The notes beneath the pieces were generated by a model. That model did not search any database and was not told where the DNA came from. It was given only the letters and a program-made list of their open reading frames with translations. A stretch of DNA of 64,000 nucleotides from JAEUJM01 sp041918615 (GTDB taxonomy: Bacteria > Actinomycetota > Acidimicrobiia > Acidimicrobiales > DATDAH01), in assembly GCA_041918615.1 (NCBI GenBank), contig JAYRVH010000029.1, positions 1-64,000 on the forward strand. The letters run 5' to 3'. The first letter of the stretch is position 1. Every line of letters starts with the position of its first letter. Below are positions 44,515 to 53,751 of this stretch, in pieces. Position numbers and translations under genes: made by a program.

Positions 44515-45003
44515 TCACGTGTCGGCCGCCGATGGCCGCACCTTGTAGACCATGCGGCCGTTCGCCACCACTCGGGCATCGTCGGCGGCCCGGACCTCGG
44601 CTTCGCAGAACACGATCGAGTTGCCCCGCTGGGTGACCCATCCTTCGGCCACGGCGTCGGTCCGCACAAGGGCCGAGCGGTACTCGATGTTCATCGTGAG
44701 GGTGAGCATCTGGGGGACGGCGCCGTGGACCCAGCCCACCGCCGGCACCACCACCGTGTCGACGAGCGAGGCGATGGCGCCGCCGTGGACCGGGCCGGCC
44801 GGCTGCTCGAGCTCGGGTCGGTAGGGCAGGCGGAGGCGGCAGTAGTCCTGGCGGATCTCCTCGACCTGGAACCCGAGGAACTTGGGGTACAGCGCCCGGC
44901 CCGGCCACACGCAGAAGTTCCGCCACACCTCCAGCACCTCGGGCGTGTGGGGCGGGTGCTCGATGGCTCGTGGGGCGAGCGGGTCGCTGATGGGGTCAGG
45001 CAC
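44515..45003 (-). CDS. PaaI-type hotdog thioesterase
   Basis: 162 aa. PAGPVHGGAIASLVDTV carries the active-site HGG; the rest fits a single hotdog fold. Probably releases CoA from aromatic or acyl thioesters. Same strand as P450, 126 bp away. Confidence 0.87.
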   Translation of the reverse strand: MPDPISDPLAPRAIEHPPHTPEVLEVWRNFCVWPGRALYPKFLGFQVEEIRQDYCRLRLPYRPELEQPAGPVHGGAIASLVDTVVVPAVGWVHGAVPQMLTLTMNIEYRSALVRTDAVAEGWVTQRGNSIVFCEAEVRAADDARVVANGRMVYKVRPSAADT

Positions 45004-45115
45004 CCGCCGACCCTATGCCTGCGACGTTCACCACCGGTCAGCGGCCGGGCCGATCACGCAAGCGCAGAGCAGGCGTCGGAGCGATCGGCGGTGTCCTGCG
45101 CTCGCCTCGAAAACG

Positions 45116-45153
45116 CAGGAGAGGAGGACCCGGGGGGAGGTCCTCCTCTCCTG
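45116..45153 (-). terminator. strong intrinsic-type terminator of phasin-like gene
   Basis: CAGGAGAGGAGGACC (45116-45130) and its exact complement (45139-45153) form a 15-bp perfect stem with an 8-nt loop. On the minus strand it is followed by CGTTTTCG. It lies about 90 bp past the stop of the phasin-like gene. Confidence 0.75.
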
Positions 45154-45244
45154 TCATGGTGGGGTGGCCGCCGAAGCGGGCGCACCCCGGTCGGGAGCGA
45201 TCAGCCGTAGGGGGGTACGACGATCAAGCCCCCGAGGATATGGG

Positions 45245-45577
45245 TCAGGCCGCCTTCTTGGCGGCGACCTTGACCGACTTCACGGGCTTGGCGTCGGCAT
45301 CGACGAACTTGCCCCGCACGGGGGCGGTGGCGGTGACCAGCTCGGCCACGAAGGCCTTCTGGTTCTTGACCAGGGCGTCGACGACGCTGAAGCCGAAGTC
45401 GACGTACTCGTCGACGGTGCCCACGCGGTCGAGGTTCGGCACCTTGACTTCAGGGAGCCGGGACTCGGCCCACTCGGCGGCGCTGCGCACGCCCTTGACG
45501 AGGGGCTCCTGGACCTGCTCGAGGACTTCGAGGAACTTGGCCTCGACCTCGTTCAGCTGCTCGATTGCTGCAGACAT
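45245..45577 (-). CDS. phasin-like granule or lipid-binding protein
   Basis: 110 aa, helical and amphipathic (VEAKFLEVLEQVQEPLVKG, YVDFGFSVVDALVKNQKAF) with a Lys/Ala tail (KSVKVAAKKAA) like those of HBHA and actinobacterial phasins. Would coat storage granules or lipid bodies. Strong Shine-Dalgarno (AAGGAAGG), own promoter (45657-45685) and terminator suggest high expression. Confidence 0.65.
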   Translation of the reverse strand: MSAAIEQLNEVEAKFLEVLEQVQEPLVKGVRSAAEWAESRLPEVKVPNLDRVGTVDEYVDFGFSVVDALVKNQKAFVAELVTATAPVRGKFVDADAKPVKSVKVAAKKAA

Positions 45578-45648
45578 TTCGGGCCTTCCTTCGCGTCTTG
45601 GGATCTTGTCCACGTGGCCGGCGCTCGAACTGCTAGCTCCTGGTTCGT

Positions 45649-45672
45649 ATGTGCTCACTATTGCAAGCACAT
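45649..45672. promoter_or_regulatory. inverted repeat over phasin-like gene -10 region
   Basis: ATGTGCT (45649-45655) and AGCACAT (45666-45672) with a 10-bp spacer that contains the -10 box. Position fits a repressor site, for example a granule-sensing regulator (inference). Confidence 0.5.
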
Positions 45673-45685
45673 TCGCGAACGTCAA
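45657..45685 (-). promoter_or_regulatory. promoter of phasin-like gene
   Basis: Minus-strand TTGACG (45685-45680), 17-bp spacer, AATAGT (45662-45657), about 80 bp upstream of the start at 45577, in an A+T-rich stretch. Confidence 0.6.
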
Positions 45686-45846
45686 CCCTCTGCGAGAGAA
45701 ATCAAGCAGATGTGACGGATGTCTCGCCCGGTCCCTGACCGCCGGGGCCCTCGGCCTCGGCCCCGGAGGACGCACACAGCCGCTCTGCGATCTCGCCCCG
45801 GTGAGACGGTTCGTCGCGGAGCCCGGGCGCCGACGCGCCGCCGGCG

Positions 45847-47397
45847 TCAGCCGTACTGCTCGCGCAGCTTGTACTTGAGGATCTTGTTCAGGGTCTCGTT
45901 GCGGGGGAGAGCATCGACCACCTCGAGGCGCTCGGGGATCTTCTGGGTCATCAGCCCGGCGTCGCGGCAGAGCGCCGTCATCTCGGCGAAGGTCAGCGCG
46001 TCCTCGCCCGGGGCGGTCTGGACCACGGCGCACACCATTTCGCCGCGTTCGCGGTCGGGGACGCCGATGACGGCCACGTCGCCCACCTTGGGGTGGGTGT
46101 AGAGCACGTCCTCGATCTCCTTGGCGCTGATGTTCTCGCCCTTGCGGATGATGATGTCCTTGAGGCGGCCGGTGAGGACGACATGGCCGTCGGCACGGAG
46201 GTGACCGACATCGCCGGTGCGGAAGTAGCCGTCCTCGTCGAAGGCGTCGGCGTTCAGGTCGTCGTCGGTGTAGCCCTTGAACAGCATGGGGCCGCGCAGG
46301 CGCACCTCGCCGTCGACGCCGGGCGCGCAGACGTTGCCGTCCTCGCCGACGATGCGCACGTCGCACCCGGCGACGGGCTTGCCCTCGGTGTTGGCCAGCT
46401 GGTCCTCGGTGTCGCTGGGCGAGCCCTGGGCGATCATCGGGCACTCGGTCATGCCATAGCCGTGCAGGGTGCCCAGGTCGCACAGCTCGCGCTTGACCTC
46501 GTAGTAGATCTCGGGGGGCTTGGGCGCGCCGCCGCCGGCGAGGAGGCGCAGCGACGGCAGGATCGGCGTGTCCGGGTCCTTGCGCTGCTCGGCGAGGAAC
46601 ATCAGGTAGTGGGCGGTCGAGCCGCCGGCCGAGGTGACGTCGTACTTGCGGAACACGGGCAGGATGGCCTCGAGGTTGAACCCCTCGGCGATCACCGCCC
46701 CCACGCCGGTGACGAGCATCAGCACCAGGTAGTCCGGCCCGGCGATGTGGGCGAAGGGGAACGCGATGGAGCCGACGTCGATCGCCGGGTCCCACTCGAT
46801 GGCGTGGGCGAGGCCGTAGCCGCCGGCGATGAGGGTGCGGTCGGTGTGCTGCACGCCCTTCGGGTCCGACGTGGTGCCCGACGTGTAGTAGATCCAGCGG
46901 ACGTCGTCGCCGTTGTCGGGCGGCGGCGGAAGGGTGGACGGGTCGCCCTCGGGCAGGTCCGCGTAGCCCGAGAGGACCTGCACCGGCGGGTCGACGTCGG
47001 CGCCGAGGCGCTCGGCCCTGGCCAGGTAGTCGACCCCGAACATCTCGCCCGGGCCGAGGTAGAGCGTGGGGGCGAACTGGTTGAGCGCGAAGGCGACTTC
47101 CTTCTCCCCGTAGATGTGCAGGATCGGGTTCTGGACCACGCCGAGGCGGGCGAGCGCCATCGACACCAGCACGGTCTCGATGCGACTGGGCAGCTGCCAC
47201 GTGACCTTGTCACCCGGGCCGATGCCCATGGCATGAAAGCCGGCGGCGACCCGCTCACCCCGGTCGCGCAGCTCGCCGTAGGTGAGCGTGCGGTCATCCT
47301 GGTCGACCAGCACCCGGGCGTCCGGCGTCAGCGCGGCACGGCGCTCCACCAGCTCCCACATGGTCGCCGAGTCCTGCAGCGGCCGATCGTCAGCCAT
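45847..47397 (-). CDS. AMP-dependent acyl-CoA synthetase
   Basis: 516 aa ANL-superfamily ligase. P-loop YYTSGTTSDPKGV, motif LHGYGMTECP, hinge GRLKDIIIRKGENIS and C-terminal lysine in NKILKYKLREQ. Activates a fatty or aryl acid with ATP and CoA. The FadD-like context (phasin, thioesterase, desaturase nearby) suggests lipids. ATG 47397 is the start that matches the family length. Confidence 0.92.
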   Translation of the reverse strand: MADDRPLQDSATMWELVERRAALTPDARVLVDQDDRTLTYGELRDRGERVAAGFHAMGIGPGDKVTWQLPSRIETVLVSMALARLGVVQNPILHIYGEKEVAFALNQFAPTLYLGPGEMFGVDYLARAERLGADVDPPVQVLSGYADLPEGDPSTLPPPPDNGDDVRWIYYTSGTTSDPKGVQHTDRTLIAGGYGLAHAIEWDPAIDVGSIAFPFAHIAGPDYLVLMLVTGVGAVIAEGFNLEAILPVFRKYDVTSAGGSTAHYLMFLAEQRKDPDTPILPSLRLLAGGGAPKPPEIYYEVKRELCDLGTLHGYGMTECPMIAQGSPSDTEDQLANTEGKPVAGCDVRIVGEDGNVCAPGVDGEVRLRGPMLFKGYTDDDLNADAFDEDGYFRTGDVGHLRADGHVVLTGRLKDIIIRKGENISAKEIEDVLYTHPKVGDVAVIGVPDRERGEMVCAVVQTAPGEDALTFAEMTALCRDAGLMTQKIPERLEVVDALPRNETLNKILKYKLREQYG

Positions 47398-47536
47398 CGG
47401 TTCCCCCTCTCCCGGGCGGCAGCCCGGGTCACCTCGTTCGGACGTTGGCGGCATCGCGGCCCCCGTGCTGGCGGGTCCCGTCCACTGCCTGCGAGGCGTC
47501 AGTCTGGCATGGACAGCATCGACCACCCGTCACCAG

Positions 47537-48238
47537 GTGGAGGCGGGCGCGATCGGGGTCGAGCTCTTCGTCGATCGCACTCGTGAGCTCGACGTGCTGG
47601 CGCGCGCGGCGCAACTGCGGTTCAACGCGCTCGTGCTCGGCGAGCGGGGCGCCGGGACGACGTCGCTGCTGCACCAGTTCATGCGACGGCTGCGCCACGA
47701 GAACGTCGAAGCCCGCTTCGTCGAAGCCAGCACCGCGGTGTCGATCGACGACCTCCTCCGCCTCGTCATGGGGGCGCTCGGCGCCGCGACCACCTCGGAC
47801 CACCCGTCACTCGAAGAGGTCGCCGGGTCCGCCGAGCGACTCGACGGCCGGAGCCTCGTCACCGTGATCGACAGCATCGCCTCGCCCTCCCTGGTCCACG
47901 AGCTGTTCGGCCAACGGCGCGACGAGCTGTGGGATCTTCCGTTCCGATGGGTGGTGGCCGGCCACCGGGCGGACCAGGCCCGTTACCTCGAACCACCGGC
48001 GGACGCCTTCTTCGACACCGTCGTCGAACTCGACGAGTTGTCCCGTGAAGATGCTGCCGCGCTGCTGTTGCGGCGGGCCGGCGCACCCGGGACCGAGGAT
48101 GATCCGGACGCCATCACGCTGCGCACATGGGTGGGCCCGATCGCACAGCAGGTCGCCCCCCGCCTGCCGCGGTCATTGCTCGCCGCGGTGCGGGCAGCGC
48201 TGCTGGCCGGCGAGGAGCAGACGTCGGATGAGCCTTGA
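47537..48238 (+). CDS. AAA/STAND-type ATPase-like protein with degenerate P-loop
   Basis: 233 aa from a GTG at 47537. VDRTRELDVLARAAQLRFNALVLGERGAGTTSLLHQF is the N-terminal NTPase layout (split here: VDRTRELDVL; LVLGERGAGTTSLL), but the P-loop lysine is Thr (GAGTTS). Sensor-like WVVAGHRADQARYLEP and lid VELDELSREDAAALLLRRAG follow. Overlaps the next P-loop gene by 11 bp. Lone domain, so probably a remnant or partner of a larger machine; function unknown. Confidence 0.6.
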   Translation: MEAGAIGVELFVDRTRELDVLARAAQLRFNALVLGERGAGTTSLLHQFMRRLRHENVEARFVEASTAVSIDDLLRLVMGALGAATTSDHPSLEEVAGSAERLDGRSLVTVIDSIASPSLVHELFGQRRDELWDLPFRWVVAGHRADQARYLEPPADAFFDTVVELDELSREDAAALLLRRAGAPGTEDDPDAITLRTWVGPIAQQVAPRLPRSLLAAVRAALLAGEEQTSDEP

Positions 48239-48714
48239 TCTGCTGCTGCGGCTGCAACGGGCCCACGCGTTCGACCCGACACCGATGCGCGACGACCTGG
48301 GCGCCTACCACGTGCCGTTCGGCACGCTCGCTGACAGCACCCATCCCGAGCGGACACTGCTGGACGCCGCACTGCGGGCCGAGCGGGTGGCGCTGATCGG
48401 CGACAGCGGTGCCCGCAAGTCCAGCTTGACCGCACGGGTGCTCGGGCCCCTGGCCGAGGGCGTCGCCCCGATCGTGGTGCCGGTCGCACGCGAGTCCTAC
48501 GACGTCGTCCGAGAGCCGCGCGCCATGTTCGCCCACCTGGTGTCGGTCATCTCGACCCACGCCCACCAGGCGTCGCTCGTCGACGATCGGGGCCGCGACG
48601 ATGCCCTCGCCCACGTGGCACCGCAACGCCCGGTCGGCCGGTCGGGCGCTGCCCGACCTCGCCGAGCTCCGGGGTGTGGTCGGCGCGGCCATCGCGGTTT
48701 GGAACCCGACCTGA
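48228..48714 (+). pseudogene. P-loop ATPase, frameshifted
   Basis: Starts ATG 48228. Good coding to about 48600 with Walker A GDSGARKSSLT and VPVARESYDVVREP. From about 48610 the original frame turns into Arg/Pro low-complexity, while the +1 frame reads RSAGRALPDLAELRGVVGAAIAVWNPT and stops at 48712-48714. This switch indicates an indel, or a programmed shift. As in its upstream neighbour, only the N-terminal NTPase lobe is present. Confidence 0.6.
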
Positions 48715-48791
48715 CTGCCGGCGCGGCGGTTCGCACGCGGTGAGCGCCTCCACGTCCGCCCCGTCAGTTCGCTCGGGGCGTCGTGACCGCT

Positions 48792-49058
48792 CTACCCCTT
48801 CTTCAGCAACTTGGTGTAGACGAGGAGGGCGATGACGGCGCCGATGATCGAACCGAACAGCCCCGATGCCTGCAGGGCCCCTTTGTCGAGATCGACGTCG
48901 AAGATGAGGTAGCCGAGGAAGCCGCCGACGAGCGATCCCACGATGCCGAGCAGGACGGTCCTCGCGAACGACAGGCTCTGGTTACCCGGCACCACCGCGC
49001 GGGCCAGGTAGCCGGCGATGGCGCCGACGACGAGCAGGTAGAGGATGAATCCGATCAC
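48792..49058 (-). CDS. GlsB/YeaQ/YmgE-family stress membrane protein
   Basis: 88 aa with three hydrophobic helices and the GIVGSLVGGFLGY motif of transglycosylase-associated (Tag) small membrane proteins. Often stress-induced. Start ATG 49058 after AGGAGGCCTGCC. Confidence 0.9.
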   Translation of the reverse strand: MIGFILYLLVVGAIAGYLARAVVPGNQSLSFARTVLLGIVGSLVGGFLGYLIFDVDLDKGALQASGLFGSIIGAVIALLVYTKLLKKG

Positions 49059-49217
49059 GGGCAGGCCTCCTGGTTCAGGATCCGACCTGTTCTAGCAGGG
49101 GTCACGGCCGGCGCGGGCCCCGGCTTGGCACCGCCCGACCTGTTCCAGCGGCAGCGGTGACCACCCACTGATCGGCGCACGCGACGCCGCAGGACCCGAC
49201 GCCGATGGCCGCGAGGG

Positions 49218-49868
49218 CTACAGGGGGATCCTGTTGTAGAGCCCGCTCGAGCGCGTGATGCTGGCCGGGTTCGTGCCGGCCTGCTCGGCCTGGAGCGCAA
49301 GATCGGCGTCGGAGAACCACGCCTCGCCCAGACGGGCATGGGCCGCCATGTTCTCCAGCTCCCAGGTGAAGGCGGTCATCCCGCTGGCCATCCCCGCGTA
49401 GGTCAGCTGCTGCAGCCGGGCGTTCGCCGCCCCGTTGGCCTCGACGAAGTCGCAGACCGCAGCCGCCTCGGCGAGGACCTCCTCCATGCGTCCCGGGTTG
49501 GGCTTGCCGAGGTGGACCTCGAGGATGCCGCCTTCTCCGGGCTTGGGGTCGCGACCGAGCGGGAGCTCCATGGTCATGCTCGTCGACCTGATCTCGCTCG
49601 GTGAGTCGGGGCCGTTGAGACGCATGGTGAATGCCTGGATCTCGGCGTCCTGGCTCATCGCGTCGAACGCCGCACCGAGCGCCTCAGGGCTCTCGTACTC
49701 GACGGAGAACACCGTCGAGTTGACCTCTTCGCCCGCGACGCCCGCCAGGTAGAAGTGGACGTCGCCGCCGTGGCGGCCAACCAGCCCGGCCGCGTCGATC
49801 GCCGCCGCAACCGCCGCTTCCACCTGGCCGCCCTTCACCCGCGCCGTGACCACATTTGAGACACGCAT
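49218..49868 (-). CDS. hypothetical protein, two ferredoxin-like half-domains
   Basis: 216 aa. Pattern TARVKGGQVEAAVAAAIDAAGLVGRHGGDVHFYL and ILEVHLGKPNPGRMEEVLAEAAAVCDFVEA (given as short landmarks TARVKGGQVEAA and EVHLGKPNPGRMEEV) suggests two dimeric alpha/beta-barrel repeats, as in antibiotic-monooxygenase-like folds. No catalytic residues recognised. Confidence 0.7.
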   Translation of the reverse strand: MRVSNVVTARVKGGQVEAAVAAAIDAAGLVGRHGGDVHFYLAGVAGEEVNSTVFSVEYESPEALGAAFDAMSQDAEIQAFTMRLNGPDSPSEIRSTSMTMELPLGRDPKPGEGGILEVHLGKPNPGRMEEVLAEAAAVCDFVEANGAANARLQQLTYAGMASGMTAFTWELENMAAHARLGEAWFSDADLALQAEQAGTNPASITRSSGLYNRIPL

Positions 49869-50109
49869 CTGCCGACCCCCCTCGGTCTTGGCCCGGGACC
49901 GCCCCGTGGCCAGGGCCCACCCTCGCCGAGCGAGGCGACGACGTCCCCTCCCACGATCCTCTCGTCGCCTCGGGGCCGCCCCGCCCGTCGACGGTGCCGG
50001 TCGACGGTGGGCGATCGAGGTGGGCGATCGAGGTGAAGGCCTCGGGGCCGCCCCGGAACGGTCGCCGATGCGGCCGAGCGACTGACTCGGCTGCGGGCAG
50101 ATGGCGGAG

Positions 50110-51024
50110 TCAGGGCGAGGCGAAGCAGACGAGGTGGAGGAGGTGACCGCCCCAGCTGATGCCGGTCGCCACGAGGTCGTCGGTGCGGGCGTGCAGGTCG
50201 TCGCCGAGGCTCACCCCGGGATGGGACTCGAAGGTCGTGGCGCGTGCAGCCTCGAGGAAGGCGTCGGCCTGCGCGGGTGTGGTGGTGTCGGTGCCGCTGG
50301 TGAGGGTGGCGTCGAGGGCGTAGCCCTCCACGAGGCTCCGCCAGTAGGCGTCGAGGGTGGCGGGGTCGTCGAACAGCTCGAGGAGGGTCGGGCGCCCCCC
50401 GGTGGCCACGATCACCCCGACCTGGCGGTGGGTGGGTCGTTCCTGCGGCGCCAGCTGTTCGACCTGGTCGGCGGCGTGTTCGTGGACCTCCCGCAGCGCG
50501 GACGTCGAGGAGAGCGAGCCGACTGCGCTCTCGTAGGCGGCGACCTCGGCCCAGACGGCTCCCTGGTCGCTGCGCGCCTCGCCGCCGCGGTCGAGGGACT
50601 CGACGACGGACCGGGTCTTGCGCTCGCGGAGGCGGGGTGGGGCGTGGCTCGGCGAGCGGTGGGACGGCACGGACCTGCCCCAGCGGCCGGCCTCGACACA
50701 GGACACGGGCACCGTCGTGTCGTGACCCGCTGCCATCAGGATCGAGATGTTGAGGGTGCGGTCCTGCTTGGCGCCGAGCAGCGTCTCGCCCTCGATGAGC
50801 AGCACCGGCCGGTCGGCGTGATTGTGGGCGACGAGCTCGGACACGACCCCGCCGGCCTTCTCGTGGATCGTGACGAGGTCGGCGGCCTCGAGCCCGGTCA
50901 GGTACTCGCGGGGCGCCGGCCCGGAGGGCTGGAGCACGGGGAAGATCGTCATGGCCCCGCGGCGCAGCGGCTCGCCTATCTCGAGGTCGGCATCGATCAC
51001 ACACGTCACAGGAATCTCCTCCAC
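50110..51024 (-). CDS. ARPP-1 domain protein
   Basis: 304 aa. PVLLIEGETLLGAKQDRTLN and VPVSCVEAGRW match the ARPP-1 family (proteins linked to ADP-ribosylglycohydrolase and rhodanese-phosphatase genes). GAKQ and SCVE are the most conserved blocks. Role uncertain; may bind nucleotides or act in stress signalling (inference). Divergent from a DnaJ-type gene. Confidence 0.65.
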   Translation of the reverse strand: MEEIPVTCVIDADLEIGEPLRRGAMTIFPVLQPSGPAPREYLTGLEAADLVTIHEKAGGVVSELVAHNHADRPVLLIEGETLLGAKQDRTLNISILMAAGHDTTVPVSCVEAGRWGRSVPSHRSPSHAPPRLRERKTRSVVESLDRGGEARSDQGAVWAEVAAYESAVGSLSSTSALREVHEHAADQVEQLAPQERPTHRQVGVIVATGGRPTLLELFDDPATLDAYWRSLVEGYALDATLTSGTDTTTPAQADAFLEAARATTFESHPGVSLGDDLHARTDDLVATGISWGGHLLHLVCFASP

Positions 51025-51207
51025 TGCCCGGGTCGCGTCCTCGGGCCATCAGGTGGGTACGGCGCCGGTGTGACCCGGTGGCCGGTCCCGACGCGGACAG
51101 GGCGGTCACAGCCCGGCCGTACGGGTCGGGCATGTGGCGAGCGCGCGCCCGACGGGTCGAGCCCGGACGGGTCCCACAGTCCGAGGATCGCCGGGAGGGC
51201 TGAAGTA

Positions 51208-52116
51208 GTGCCGCTCGTTGACTACGACCCGCACCGCGACACCGACACCGACCTGTTCGCGCTGCTCGGCACCGAGTGGGCGGCCGATCCGGCGGTGGTG
51301 CGGCGGGCGTGGCGGACCGCCTCGCAGACCACCCACCCGGACGCCGGCGGGTCCCACGACACCTTCATCCGCATGCAGCACGCCTGGGAGGTGCTCGCCG
51401 ATGCCACGCGCCGCACCCGGTACGTGCGCGCCTACGAGGCTCGCCACGGGCCCCAGCGCCGACACGAGCCCGACCGGCGTCCCCCATGCACCCCGCGGGA
51501 CCGGGGCCGCACGGCTCCGCCACCCCCGGGACCACCACGGTCACCGACGCCCCCACCGACCGCGCCGGCGGGCACCGCGCCGCCACCCGGCGGCACCCCG
51601 CCGCCAGGGTCACCGCCCTCACCCCGCCCCTCGTACGCGATGCCGCGGCGGCCACCCCCGACAGTCCCCCGGCGGCGCTCCCGCCATCGCGTGGTCGGCG
51701 CAGCCGCGACCGTCTCGCTCGCCCTGATCGTCACCGCCGTCGCCGGTATCGCGCATTGGTGGAGCCAGCCCCGTGCCATCGGGTTCGCGGAGGACATCAA
51801 GGCGACGAGCGCGACCTGCTCCTCCGACGAGCCGATCGCCGCGGACGACGTGCTCCGCGGGTTCGACCTCACCTGCACCATGGTCGACGGCGCCCCCGTC
51901 AACGGCGACCGCCCCTACGTCCAGGTCCGGCTCGATGGCTGTGACGACTGGCAGCGGCTCGACCACGACGACGGCCCTGCAGCCGTCACCATCTCCACCC
52001 GGCTCGCGCCGTGCGGCACCGACCCGGCTGCCCTGGAGTGGCAGGTGTGCCAGACCCACGGCGGCCTGCTTCCCGACGACTGCGATGACGGGACCACCGA
52101 CCTCCCTTCGCGCTGA
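51208..52116 (+). CDS. J-domain protein with transmembrane segment
   Basis: 302 aa from a GTG at 51208. N-terminal J domain with intact HPD (TTHPDAGGSHDTF), a Pro-rich cytoplasmic linker, one membrane helix (VSLALIVTAVAGIAHWW) and an external Cys-rich domain with five or six Cys (TCSSDEP, LTCTMVDG, DGCDDW, APCGTD). Probably recruits DnaK to the membrane and senses the outside; no known family for the external part. Confidence 0.8.
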   Translation: MPLVDYDPHRDTDTDLFALLGTEWAADPAVVRRAWRTASQTTHPDAGGSHDTFIRMQHAWEVLADATRRTRYVRAYEARHGPQRRHEPDRRPPCTPRDRGRTAPPPPGPPRSPTPPPTAPAGTAPPPGGTPPPGSPPSPRPSYAMPRRPPPTVPRRRSRHRVVGAAATVSLALIVTAVAGIAHWWSQPRAIGFAEDIKATSATCSSDEPIAADDVLRGFDLTCTMVDGAPVNGDRPYVQVRLDGCDDWQRLDHDDGPAAVTISTRLAPCGTDPAALEWQVCQTHGGLLPDDCDDGTTDLPSR

Positions 52117-52355
52117 CGGGAGCGACCGGGAAGGGCCAGCTCCTCCGGACACGGGAACCATCGGTCGGCGCATTCGGACGGCCCACCGACATCGGACCCT
52201 GTCGGCGTTGACGTCGAGGTCGAGGCGCCGGCGCGCGCCTCCGACATCCGGTCGTCACCGACCGTTCACGATGCGGTGGAGACGCCAGCGCCCCCGACAG
52301 GGCATGCTGAGAGCGGCCGAGACCGGAGGGCGCAAACAATGGGCCAGGACGCACG

Positions 52356-53660
52356 ATGAGCCAGGACAAGAAGCTCGGGATCCTCGTCGGCGGTGGTCCC
52401 GCGCCGGGGATCAACAGCGTGATCGGGGCGGCCACCATCCGCGCCGAGCTGGCCGGCGTCCCCATCGTCGGCATCCGCGACGGGTTCGAGCACCTCATGG
52501 CCGGCGACACCGACCAGGTGGTCGAGCTCACCGCCGCCTCGGTCAGCCGCATCCACTTCCGCGGCGGGTCGATCCTGGGGACCTCCCGGGCCAACCCCAC
52601 CAAGGACCCGGCCCTGCTCGACCGGTGCATCGACTCGCTCGAGCGCCTGGGCGTGGACCAGCTCATCACCATCGGCGGTGACGACACCGCCTACTCGGCC
52701 CTGCGGCTCGCCGAGCGCTCCGCGGGGCGCTTGCGCGTGGTCCATACCCCCAAGACCATCGACAACGACCTCGACCTGCCGCCCTGGGTCGACACCTTCG
52801 GCTTCCAGACCGCCCGCCACCACGGCGTCGACATCGTCACCAACCTCATGGTCGATGCCAAGACGACCTCCCGCTGGTACTTCGTGATCGCCATGGGTCG
52901 CAAGGCCGGCCACCTCGCCCTCGGCATCGGCAAGGCCGCAGGGGCGACGGTCACGCTCATCCCCGAGGAGTTCGACGAGCGCATCGGGCTGTCCGAGCTG
53001 GTCGACACCCTCGTGGGCACCATCATCAAGCGCCGCCGGGCCGGCCGCCGCGACGGGGTGGCGGTGATCGCCGAAGGCGTCGTCCTGAGCCTCGACCCCA
53101 GCAAGCTCGAGGAACTCGAGGACGTCGAGCGCGACGAGCACGGCCACGTACGCATCGCCGAGGTCGACATCGGCCAGATCCTGAAGGTGAAGGTGCGCGA
53201 GCGCCTCCAGGAGCTTGGGATCAAGACCACCATCGTGGCCAAGGACGTGGGCTACGAGCTGCGCTGCGCCGACCCGATCCCGCTCGACATGGAGTACACG
53301 CGCGACCTCGGCTACTGCGCCTCCAAGTACCTGATCGCCGGCGGCAGCGGCGTGATGGTCACGATGCAGGCGGGCCAGTTCGTTCCGGTGCCCTTCGACG
53401 AGATGCTCGACCCCGAGACAGGGCGGACCGCGGTGCGGGTGGTCGACATCCACTCCACCCGCTACGCGATCGCCCGCCGCTACATGCTGCGGGTGCGCCG
53501 CGACGACTTCGACGACCCCGAGGAGCTGGCCGCCCTGGCCGCCGCCGCCGGGATGTCGGTGGCGGCCTTCCGCGAGATGTTCGAGCCGATCGTCGTCAAC
53601 GAGCCGCCGGCGCTCGACCTCCACGTGGCCCGCGCCGCCCGGCCGTCGGCGACGGACTGA
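52356..53660 (+). CDS. pfp: 6-phosphofructokinase, PPi-type motifs
   Basis: 434 aa. GGGPAPGIN, ITIGGDDTAYSA and HTPKTIDNDLDLP. The Asp in GGDD and the Lys in PKTIDND are the residues that mark pyrophosphate-dependent enzymes; ATP-dependent ones have GGDG and PGTIDND. It should therefore use PPi and run glycolysis reversibly (inference from motifs). C-terminal extension of about 30 Ala-rich residues. Start ATG 52356. Confidence 0.88.
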   Translation: MSQDKKLGILVGGGPAPGINSVIGAATIRAELAGVPIVGIRDGFEHLMAGDTDQVVELTAASVSRIHFRGGSILGTSRANPTKDPALLDRCIDSLERLGVDQLITIGGDDTAYSALRLAERSAGRLRVVHTPKTIDNDLDLPPWVDTFGFQTARHHGVDIVTNLMVDAKTTSRWYFVIAMGRKAGHLALGIGKAAGATVTLIPEEFDERIGLSELVDTLVGTIIKRRRAGRRDGVAVIAEGVVLSLDPSKLEELEDVERDEHGHVRIAEVDIGQILKVKVRERLQELGIKTTIVAKDVGYELRCADPIPLDMEYTRDLGYCASKYLIAGGSGVMVTMQAGQFVPVPFDEMLDPETGRTAVRVVDIHSTRYAIARRYMLRVRRDDFDDPEELAALAAAAGMSVAAFREMFEPIVVNEPPALDLHVARAARPSATD

Positions 53661-53751
53661 GGCCGGCCCGGCTCGGCCACCTCGGCCCGTGACCGTCTCG
53701 AGGAGTACGGCCCGCCGACGTGCGTCGGCCGATCCACTGCGCCATCACGAT

